In this document: positions 35,025 through 40,737 of the stretch, piece by piece
Layout: each line of letters opens with the position of its first letter
Numbering within the stretch: the stretch's first letter is position 1
NCBI GenBank assembly: GCA_903789665.1
Contig: CAIFEX010000027.1
Coordinates: 1 to 40,737 of the forward strand
Reading direction: 5' to 3'
From: an uncultured Clostridium sp.
Lineage (GTDB): Bacteria; Bacillota; Clostridia; Clostridiales; Clostridiaceae
Length of the DNA: 40,737 bases
Notes under the pieces: model-generated
Databases searched by the model: none
What the model saw: only the letters and a program-made list of their open reading frames with translations
Told to the model about the DNA's origin: nothing
Translations under genes and position numbers: made by a program

Positions 35025-35423
35025 ATGGATAGACCAATAAGAGTTTTAGTGGCAAAACCTGGATTAGACGGACATGACAGGGGAGCTAAAGTAATAGCAA
35101 GGGCACTTAGAGATGCCGGAATGGAAGTTATATATACAGGACTTAGACAGACACCAAATCAGATTGCAGAAGCAGCAGTACAGGAAGACGTGGACTGTGT
35201 TGCAATGAGTATATTATCAGGAGCACATAATACGCTTTTTCCTAAAGTGGTAAAATTGCTCAAGGAAAAAGGAGCAGGCGATGTCCTTGTCATAGGAGGC
35301 GGAGTTATACCTGAAGAGGATATACCAGGATTGGAGAAAGCAGGAGTAAAAGCTATCTTTACACCGGGAACAAAGACCTCTGACACAGTCGACTATATTA
35401 GAAAAAATGTCAAGCTGAACTAA
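35025..35423 (+). CDS. Methylmalonyl-CoA mutase, cobalamin-binding small subunit
   Basis: 132-residue B12-binding domain. The D-x-H-x-x-G signature is LDGHDRG, with His17 as the lower cobalt ligand. It is followed by the expected SILSGAH (S-x-L) and [11 protein letters not shown] (GG) loops of the Rossmann-like fold. It completes the split mutase with the preceding gene. GGGGAGATTTTAG precedes the ATG. MeaB begins shortly after its stop, consistent with stoichiometric coupling. Confidence 0.96.
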   Translation: MDRPIRVLVAKPGLDGHDRGAKVIARALRDAGMEVIYTGLRQTPNQIAEAAVQEDVDCVAMSILSGAHNTLFPKVVKLLKEKGAGDVLVIGGGVIPEEDIPGLEKAGVKAIFTPGTKTSDTVDYIRKNVKLN

Positions 35424-35437
35424 GTTAAAGGGTGAGT

Positions 35438-36397
35438 ATGATGGATATTGAAGATATTAAAAGAGGTGTTGTGAGCGGTCAAAAAAGAGCCGCTGCAAAA
35501 TTAATAACCATGATGGAAAATGAAGACAGCAGATCTCTTGAACTTATGAAAGATCTATACCATCTGACTGGAAGGGCCAAAGTAATAGGAATAACTGGCC
35601 CTCCAGGAGCTGGTAAAAGTACAGTGACAGATCAGATAGCAAAACTCATCAGAAAACAGGGCAAAAAGGTGGGGATCATAGCGGTTGATCCTACGAGCCC
35701 TTTTTCACATGGAGCAATACTTGGAGATAGGGTCAGAATGAATGATCTCAATACCGATTCGGGGGTATTTATAAGAAGCATGGGTACGAGAGGAGCCCTC
35801 GGAGGACTTTCTGATGCAGTATATGGAACTGTAAATATCCTGGATATTTTTGGCATGGACTATATATTTATTGAAACTGTGGGTGTAGGGCAGTCTGAAG
35901 TGGATATAGTTAAAGTAGCTGATGTTGTAGTTATGATAATGGTTCCAGGTCTTGGCGATGATATACAGACAATGAAAGCAGGAATAATGGAAATAGGAGA
36001 TATATTTGCAGTCAACAAGTCGGATAAGGAAGGTGCCCAGCGTACAGCGGCAGAGATAGAGGCCATGTTGAGCTTCAGCGACAAAGGAGGGAAACTACCT
36101 CCCGTACTGAACATAACTGCAAAGGACAATACTGGAATTGACAAATTGCTTTCAGCTATAGATGAATGCTATGACAGTATGGTGTCGGAGGGAACATTGG
36201 AAGAGAGAAAGAAATCCAAGTTGAAGGAAAAAATAATTTTTATATTGAAAAACAATCTGGTAAAATCTGCCTTAAAACTGGATTATAAAACGGGTATGTT
36301 GAAAAAACTTGTGGAGGATGTGTTTAATAAAAAGATTGATCCTTACACTGCATCCGATACATTATATAAAAATTTTAAAATGGGAGATGAAAAATAA
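35438..36397 (+). CDS. meaB: Methylmalonyl-CoA mutase-associated GTPase MeaB
   Basis: G3E-family GTPase that gates cofactor loading and protects/reactivates the mutase. Walker A is GPPGAGKST (about 54-62). Then follow [18 protein letters not shown], the [12 protein letters not shown] switch region, [13 protein letters not shown], and the NKSD nucleotide-specificity motif. About 319 residues, normal. AAAGGGTGAG overlaps an in-frame GTG at 35432; ATG 35438 or 35441 is the likely start. The epimerase ATG lies 1 nt beyond its stop, so translation is tightly coupled. Confidence 0.95.
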   Translation: MMDIEDIKRGVVSGQKRAAAKLITMMENEDSRSLELMKDLYHLTGRAKVIGITGPPGAGKSTVTDQIAKLIRKQGKKVGIIAVDPTSPFSHGAILGDRVRMNDLNTDSGVFIRSMGTRGALGGLSDAVYGTVNILDIFGMDYIFIETVGVGQSEVDIVKVADVVVMIMVPGLGDDIQTMKAGIMEIGDIFAVNKSDKEGAQRTAAEIEAMLSFSDKGGKLPPVLNITAKDNTGIDKLLSAIDECYDSMVSEGTLEERKKSKLKEKIIFILKNNLVKSALKLDYKTGMLKKLVEDVFNKKIDPYTASDTLYKNFKMGDEK

Positions 36398-36398
36398 C

Positions 36399-36806
36399 AT
36401 GAGTATTGATTTGAAAAAGATAGATCATGTTGGAATTGCTGTAAAGAGCATCAAGGAGTCATTGAAATTTTATGAGGGTGTCTTGGGACTTAAATGCACA
36501 GGGACTGAGGAAGTAAAATCTCAGAAAGTAATAACAGCTTTTGTACCTATTGGAGAGAGTGAGTTTGAGCTTCTAGAACCTACAAGCGACGACAGCCCCA
36601 TAGCAAAATTCATTGCAAAAAAGAGAGAGGGAATACAGCATATTGCAGTTAGAGTGGATGATGTTGCGGCAGCATTGGAAGAACTTAAAAAACAGGGTAT
36701 GAGGCTCATAGATGAAAAACCAAGACCTGGTGCGGGCGGTGCACAGATTGCTTTTGTACATCCAAAGACCACACATGGCGTGCTGCTGGAACTCTGCCAG
36801 AAATAA
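36399..36806 (+). CDS. mce: Methylmalonyl-CoA epimerase
   Basis: 135-residue vicinal-oxygen-chelate protein that converts (R)- to (S)-methylmalonyl-CoA, linking the mutase to the decarboxylase. It has two betaalphabetabetabeta modules. Metal ligands are His in [10 protein letters not shown], His in [10 protein letters not shown] and Glu in GVLLELC, with [17 protein letters not shown] being typical of the family. The frame is open upstream to 36309, but that part lies inside meaB. ATG 36399 gives the standard N-terminus, with GGGAGATG as ribosome binding site within the meaB end. Confidence 0.96.
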   Translation: MSIDLKKIDHVGIAVKSIKESLKFYEGVLGLKCTGTEEVKSQKVITAFVPIGESEFELLEPTSDDSPIAKFIAKKREGIQHIAVRVDDVAAALEELKKQGMRLIDEKPRPGAGGAQIAFVHPKTTHGVLLELCQK

Positions 36807-36834
36807 TAATTTTGTTTATTAAGGAGAGAGGAAT

Positions 36835-38376
36835 ATGAGCAAGATTGACAAACTTATAGAGGACAAGAAGAAAATTGAAAAGGGTGGAGGTCAGGCTAGA
36901 ATCGACAAACAGCACAAAAAGGGAAAGATGTTTGCCAGAGAGAGAATAGACTACCTTCTGGATAAGGGAAGTTTTGTTGAAATTGGAGTATTTGTAAGCC
37001 ATAGATGCACCAATTTTGGCATGGAAAAAGTTGAGATACCAGATGAAGGTGTAGTAACCGGATATGGAACAATTAATGGAAGGCTTGTCTATGTATATGC
37101 CCAGGATTTTACCTCAACAGGTGGAGCTCTTGGAGAAATGCATGCTAAAAAAATGTGCAACGTAATGGATTTAGCTATGAAGGCAGGAGCACCTGTAATT
37201 GGTATAAATGATTCTGGTGGAGCTAGAATCCAAGAAGGTGTAGATGCCCTTTCGGGTTATGGAAATATATTCTACAGGAATACAAAGGCATCCGGAGTGA
37301 TACCTCAGATTTCTATGATAATGGGACCTTGTGCAGGAGGTGCAGTTTATTCGCCGGCACTTACAGATTTCATATTCATGGTGGATAAAACAAGTCAGAT
37401 GTTTATAACAGGGCCTAAAGTTTTAAAAACAGTTACAGGAGAGGACGTAACTGTAGAGGATTTAGGCGGGGCAGCAGCTCACAACACGAAATCGGGAGTT
37501 GCACATTTTGAAGCTGCAGATGAAAAGACTTCATTTGATCAGGTGAAGAAATTATTGTCCTATTTACCATCAAACAATATGGAAAATCCACCGGAAGTTC
37601 AAGTAAATGATGATGTAAACAGGGCAATTCCTGAACTTGACACTATAATCCCTGACAATCCAAATAAGCCTTATGATATGAAAGATATAATAAACAAGGT
37701 AATAGATAAGGACAGTTTCTTTGAAGTGCAGGAAAGATATGCCCAGAACATTATAATAGGTTTTGGAAGGATGAACGGAAGGAGTATAGGCATAATAGCC
37801 AATCAGCCTAAGATGCTTGCAGGGTGCCTTGATATAAATGCTTCAGATAAGGCTGCGAGATTTATAAGGACCTGTGATGCCTTCAATATTCCAATTTTGA
37901 ATATAGTGGATGTACCGGGATTTTTACCTGGCAAGAATCAGGAACATGGAGGAATAATAAGACATGGAGCTAAAATGCTGTATGCATATTCTGAAGCTAC
38001 CGTTCCAAAAGTAACTATGATTGTAAGAAAAGCTTACGGAGGTTCTTATTTGGCAATGTGCAGTAAGGATCTGGGAGCAGATATAGTATATGCTTGGCCA
38101 TCAGCAGAAATAGCTGTAATGGGACCTGATGGGGCGGCAAATATTGTATTTAAGAAACAGATTAGGGCCGCATCTGATCCGGAATCCGAAAGACGTACCA
38201 GGGTAAAAGAATATAAAGACGATTTTGCTAATCCGTATATGGCAGCAAAGAGGGGATATGTGGACGATGTAATAGTACCATCAGAGTCCAGACAAAGATT
38301 GGCAGCGGCTTTTGAGATGTTAAAGGATAAAAGGGAGAGCTGCCCTCCAAAGAAACACGGCAATATACCTGTATAA
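36835..38376 (+). CDS. mmdA: Methylmalonyl-CoA decarboxylase alpha subunit (carboxyltransferase)
   Basis: 513-residue crotonase-fold carboxyltransferase. It moves the carboxyl group of (S)-methylmalonyl-CoA to protein-bound biotin, releasing propionyl-CoA. Motifs include the N-terminal [14 protein letters not shown], the oxyanion [29 protein letters not shown], and in the second half [21 protein letters not shown] with [10 protein letters not shown]. The same fold occurs in propionyl-CoA carboxylase beta and transcarboxylase. The sodium-pump beta subunit downstream and absence of biotin carboxylase make decarboxylase the right call. AAGGAGAGAGG precedes the ATG. Confidence 0.95.
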   Translation: MSKIDKLIEDKKKIEKGGGQARIDKQHKKGKMFARERIDYLLDKGSFVEIGVFVSHRCTNFGMEKVEIPDEGVVTGYGTINGRLVYVYAQDFTSTGGALGEMHAKKMCNVMDLAMKAGAPVIGINDSGGARIQEGVDALSGYGNIFYRNTKASGVIPQISMIMGPCAGGAVYSPALTDFIFMVDKTSQMFITGPKVLKTVTGEDVTVEDLGGAAAHNTKSGVAHFEAADEKTSFDQVKKLLSYLPSNNMENPPEVQVNDDVNRAIPELDTIIPDNPNKPYDMKDIINKVIDKDSFFEVQERYAQNIIIGFGRMNGRSIGIIANQPKMLAGCLDINASDKAARFIRTCDAFNIPILNIVDVPGFLPGKNQEHGGIIRHGAKMLYAYSEATVPKVTMIVRKAYGGSYLAMCSKDLGADIVYAWPSAEIAVMGPDGAANIVFKKQIRAASDPESERRTRVKEYKDDFANPYMAAKRGYVDDVIVPSESRQRLAAAFEMLKDKRESCPPKKHGNIPV

Positions 38377-38402
38377 AAAAAGGGTATAAGAGGAGGTTTT
38401 TT

Positions 38403-38765
38403 ATGTCTGATTTATTGATTTTAATAGTTGCAGTTATTTTAATGCTATTGTTGTTTAAGTTTACGCCCCCTCATTACAAGCCGTCGAAGGACAACAATAC
38501 GGAAGTTAGTAATGCAACTAGCGTGAAGAAACAAAATGTAGCAAATGAAAATGTAAGTGGTGAAGAAGAGGGAGAACTGATAGCTGTTATAACGGCTGCA
38601 GTGGCGGCAGCTATGGGAACTTCCACTTCCCACGTATTTATAAGAAATGTAAAAAGAGTAGTACCGGTTGTTTCACCATGGACTACTGCAGGACGTCGAG
38701 AGCAGATGAAACCACTAAATCGTAACAAGAAGACGTGGAGAATAAATGAAGGCATTAATTTGTAA
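38403..38765 (+). CDS. mmdD: Methylmalonyl-CoA decarboxylase delta subunit (OadG-like)
   Basis: 120 residues: one N-terminal transmembrane helix (about 4-20), a polar linker (about 25-60), and a C-terminal region ELIAVITAAVAAAMGTSTSHVFIRNV ending in WTTAGRREQM. This pattern, ending in a conserved (W)-(S/T)-x-AGR motif, is characteristic of the OadG/MmdD subunits that tether the carboxyltransferase to the membrane beta subunit. AGAGGAGG precedes the ATG. It lies 26 nt after mmdA and 12 nt before the biotin carrier gene. Confidence 0.88.
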   Translation: MSDLLILIVAVILMLLLFKFTPPHYKPSKDNNTEVSNATSVKKQNVANENVSGEEEGELIAVITAAVAAAMGTSTSHVFIRNVKRVVPVVSPWTTAGRREQMKPLNRNKKTWRINEGINL

Positions 38766-38777
38766 GGAGAATGAATT

Positions 38778-39179
38778 ATGAGAAAGTTTAATATTACTGT
38801 AAATGGAAAATCATACGAAGTTGAAGTAGATGAAGTAATGGAAACTTCAACAACAGCGGCGTCTGAACCAAAAGCAAAAGCAGCGCCGGCACCTAAACCA
38901 AAAGTAGCACCAGCACCTAAGAAGGCTGAACCTGTAAAGAAACAAGCTCCAGCAGCAAGTGGCGGAGGAGAAACAGTTGCAAGTCCTATGCCCGGGACAG
39001 TGCTGGACATAAAGATAAAAGAAGGAGATACAGTTAAAAAAGATGATGTCCTCTTTATATTGGAAGCCATGAAAATGCAAAATGAAATAAGAGCTTCAAA
39101 AGGTGGAACTGTGGCAAAGATATCAGTTACTAAAGGGGCTTCGGTAAATACAGGAGACACTCTAGCAGTATTAAAATAG
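38778..39179 (+). CDS. mmdC: Biotin carboxyl carrier protein, decarboxylase gamma subunit
   Basis: 133 residues in three parts: a short N-terminal domain (MRKFNITVNGKSYEVEVDEV), an Ala/Pro/Lys-rich flexible linker (about 35-66), and a C-terminal biotinyl domain with GTVLDIKIKEGDTVKK and ILEAMKMQNEIRA. Lys99 in AMKM is the biotin attachment site. The linker lets biotin swing between the alpha subunit and the membrane beta subunit. It would carry carboxyl groups for sodium-coupled decarboxylation. Confidence 0.95.
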   Translation: MRKFNITVNGKSYEVEVDEVMETSTTAASEPKAKAAPAPKPKVAPAPKKAEPVKKQAPAASGGGETVASPMPGTVLDIKIKEGDTVKKDDVLFILEAMKMQNEIRASKGGTVAKISVTKGASVNTGDTLAVLK

Positions 39180-39248
39180 CACCGGTTATTTACAAAACAA
39201 CATACACAGTCTTATGATAGTTTGAATTTGAAATAGGGAGGTAAAAAA

Positions 39249-39410
39249 ATGATATCAGATTCTGTTTCAGGTGCAGTTATTATCTCCATAGTTGATATGA
39301 TACTGCTGCTTTTTTTCCTATATGTTATAGGTTTGATTTTGAAATTACTCCCATTAGTTAATAAATTTCACTTAAAATCTCATGGGAGGGAAAAACATGA
39401 TAATACTTAA
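39249..39410 (+). CDS. 53-residue single-span membrane peptide, possible extra pump subunit
   Basis: A short gene between mmdC and mmdB, with the excellent ribosome binding site GGGAGG seven bases ahead of ATG 39249. It reads MISDSVSGAVIISIVDMILL and continues as a hydrophobic helix (LFFLYVIGLILKLLPLV, about 21-37), then a short basic tail. Its last 14 nt overlap the mmdB start, and the mmdB ribosome binding site lies inside it, implying coupled translation. The helix resembles the N-terminal span of OadG-like subunits. Veillonella methylmalonyl-CoA decarboxylase has a 55-residue epsilon subunit, but I cannot tell whether this is homologous. Confidence 0.75.
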   Translation: MISDSVSGAVIISIVDMILLLFFLYVIGLILKLLPLVNKFHLKSHGREKHDNT

Positions 39411-40518
39411 TGCCCTGCATTCGATGCTTGAAGCTACATCATTAATACATCTGACAGCAGGAAACGTATTTCTTATTATAATAGGTATGGTTATGATTTA
39501 CCTGGCAATAGTTAAAAAATACGAGCCTTTTTTACTGTTGCCAATAGGTTTTGCGTGCATAGTGGCAAATATACCTGGAAATCAGCTTATGAAACCTAAT
39601 GGACTTTTTAGTATATTCTATTTGGGAGTTTCTAAAGTGATTTATCCACCGCTTATATTTCTTGGTGTGGGTGCCATGACAGATTTTGGACCGATGATTG
39701 CAAATCCCGGAATCATGATACTTGGTGCCTTTGCCCATGTGGGAATATTTATAGCACTTATAGGTGCCAAAATACTTCACTTTACATTGGCTGAAGCAGG
39801 TGCCATAGGGATAATAGGTGGAGCAGACGGTCCTATGGCCATATATGTTACACAGACATTGGCTCCCCATTTGATGGCACAGATTTCTGTGGCGGCTTAT
39901 TCTTACATGGCTCTTATGCCGCTTATACAGCCTCCAATTATGAAATGGCTTACCACTCATGATGAAAGAAATATAATGATGAAACAGGTAAGGGTAGTGA
40001 CAAAGAGAGAAAAAATATGTTTCTCTATACTGATAACGACGATAATTGATTTGCTGCTTCCACCTATAGCACCACTTGTAACAATGCTGATGTTTGGTAA
40101 TCTTCTTAAGGAATCGGGAGTTGTAGATAGACTTGCTAAAACTGCCGGTGGTGCATTTATGGATGTAATCACTATATTACTTGCGTTGTCAATAGGTTCA
40201 ACTATGTCAGCAAATACTTTCCTTACAGTAAAGACGCTTGAAATCATAGTACTTGGACTTGTGGCTTTCATGACAGGTACAGCAGGAGGTATCTGGGGAG
40301 GAAAGATTTTATGCAGGTTATCTCATGGAAGGATAAATCCGCTTATTGGATCGGCAGGTATAGCTTCGGTTCCAATTGCAGCCAGGGTTTCACACAGCGT
40401 AGCACTTCAGGAAAACAAATACAATTTCCTTGTAATGCATGCTATGGGACCTAATTTGGCAGGTGTGTTTGGAACTGCAATAGCAGGAGGTATACTCATA
40501 ACTTTAATTCCTCATTAA
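39397..40518 (+). CDS. mmdB: Sodium-translocating methylmalonyl-CoA decarboxylase beta subunit
   Basis: 373-residue integral membrane protein that decarboxylates carboxybiotin and pumps sodium ions outward. Multiple transmembrane helices surround the conserved Asp144 in IIGGADGPMAIYVT, the equivalent of the essential Asp in oxaloacetate decarboxylase beta. LSIGSTMSANTFL and PLIGSAGIASVPIAARVSH are further family motifs. The frame opens at 39382, but GGGAGGG at 39384-39390 requires the later ATG 39397. It is the last gene of the pathway and is followed by a strong terminator. Confidence 0.95.
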   Translation: MIILNALHSMLEATSLIHLTAGNVFLIIIGMVMIYLAIVKKYEPFLLLPIGFACIVANIPGNQLMKPNGLFSIFYLGVSKVIYPPLIFLGVGAMTDFGPMIANPGIMILGAFAHVGIFIALIGAKILHFTLAEAGAIGIIGGADGPMAIYVTQTLAPHLMAQISVAAYSYMALMPLIQPPIMKWLTTHDERNIMMKQVRVVTKREKICFSILITTIIDLLLPPIAPLVTMLMFGNLLKESGVVDRLAKTAGGAFMDVITILLALSIGSTMSANTFLTVKTLEIIVLGLVAFMTGTAGGIWGGKILCRLSHGRINPLIGSAGIASVPIAARVSHSVALQENKYNFLVMHAMGPNLAGVFGTAIAGGILITLIPH

Positions 40519-40523
40519 ACTAA

Positions 40524-40589
40524 TTGGATTCCGTGCTGCACATAGCATAATATCTAGAGATGTAGTGCGGATTCAATTTCTATATTTTT
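40524..40589 (+). terminator. Terminator of the propionate operon
   Basis: TTGGATTCCGTGCTGCA (from 40524) pairs, through several G-U pairs and a bulge, with TGTAGTGCGGATTCAA (40561-40576), followed by TTTCTATATTTTT. Confidence 0.85.
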
Positions 40590-40640
40590 ATGCATTGACA
40601 AGTAGACAAGGGTTATAGAAAAATTTTTAGGTTAAACTGA

Positions 40641-40654
40641 GTTAAAACGTTAAC
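40641..40654. promoter_or_regulatory. Palindrome upstream of the last gene
   Basis: GTTAAAACGTTAAC is an inverted repeat (GTTAA-AACG-TTAAC) about 32 bp before the start codon at 40686. It is a plausible operator for the transporter gene, but no regulator is known. Confidence 0.35.
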
Positions 40655-40685
40655 ACCAATATATATTTTGGGAGGGATTAGGAAA

Positions 40686-40737
40686 GTGAAAAAGGGATAT
40701 ATATTTATTATTTTAACTGCCATTTTATACAGCACGG
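40686..40737 (+). CDS. Start of a membrane protein, probably an EamA/DMT-family transporter (truncated by window end)
   Basis: Only 17 residues are present (MKKGYIFIILTAILYST), beginning at GTG 40686 with GGGAGGGATTAGG upstream. This start, a basic tip then a first helix ending in L-(F/Y)-S-T, is common in EamA drug/metabolite transporters. The fragment is too short to be sure. The gene continues beyond the window. Confidence 0.55.
   Translation, partial: MKKGYIFIILTAILYST

Noticed and set aside
38474-39160. 228-residue minus-strand frame opposite mmdD/mmdC
   Set aside because: It mirrors the Ala/Pro/Lys-rich linker of the biotin carrier, has no ribosome binding site of its own, and the plus-strand genes are clear family members.
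40595-40618. Promoter TTGACA with TTATAG before the last gene
   Set aside because: The spacer is only about 12 bp, too short for a sigma-A promoter, and no better -10 is seen at the right distance.
1-40737. CRISPR arrays, tRNA or rRNA genes, intact insertion sequences, phage genes
   Set aside because: No regularly spaced repeats, tRNA-like cloverleaf with CCA region, rRNA conserved segments, transposase or phage frames were seen on either strand.

Overview
The window is low-GC Firmicutes DNA from an endospore-forming, anaerobic Clostridium. The signs are strong A/T bias, GGAGG-type ribosome binding sites, canonical TTGACA/TATAAT promoters, an alpha/beta-type small acid-soluble spore protein, a PdaB-type deacetylase, a DUF4364 protein and an iron-containing alcohol dehydrogenase like those of solventogenic and ethanol-using clostridia. 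I see no rRNA, tRNA, CRISPR array, phage or intact transposon. The window is mostly ordinary chromosome, plus one specialised catabolic cluster and several unexplained RNA-level signals.

Left part (1-11.5 kb): a T-box leader controls valS, followed by folC and a strong terminator. Then come a TSCPD-domain protein, a YncE-like beta-propeller, a DUF4364 winged-helix protein, a polysaccharide deacetylase, a small orphan that looks derived from a Mur ligase, and an SSB-like OB-fold protein. A perfect 18-bp hairpin separates these from a leftward group: methyltransferase, hslO and dapH. A leftward SspF-like SASP gene follows.

Middle part (11.5-31 kb): a promoter-driven structured RNA of about 330 nt lies before proA. 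After it come ilvE, a YgjP-type metallopeptidase, mntP-fur, a small membrane protein, an HD-GYP phosphodiesterase, a rhomboid protease, a short leftward FtsH paralogue, an iron alcohol dehydrogenase, a membrane-anchored MutS-like ATPase, a DUF1232 protein, a tiny YtxH-like protein, two tandem HTH-TPR regulators and clpB.

Right part (31-40.7 kb): a cobalamin riboswitch precedes a DUF3870 gene. Next is a full ATP-independent succinate-to-propionate pathway: CoA-transferase, split adenosylcobalamin-dependent methylmalonyl-CoA mutase (two subunits), MeaB chaperone, epimerase, and a sodium-pumping biotin-dependent methylmalonyl-CoA decarboxylase (alpha, delta-like, biotin carrier, a 53-residue membrane peptide, and beta). 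Together these can run succinate -> succinyl-CoA -> (R)- then (S)-methylmalonyl-CoA -> propionyl-CoA + CO2. The CoA goes back to succinate and the decarboxylation energy is stored as a sodium gradient. The window ends just inside a probable EamA-type transporter gene.

The least explained signals are: (i) the structured RNA at about 11665-11990, whose predicted 5' end is perfectly complementary over 19 nt to the leader of the HD-GYP gene 5 kb away; (ii) a B12 riboswitch placed before a DUF3870 gene and B12-dependent enzymes; (iii) the 53-residue membrane peptide overlapping mmdB; (iv) an 8-bp hairpin between the Shine-Dalgarno sequence and the start codon of clpB.
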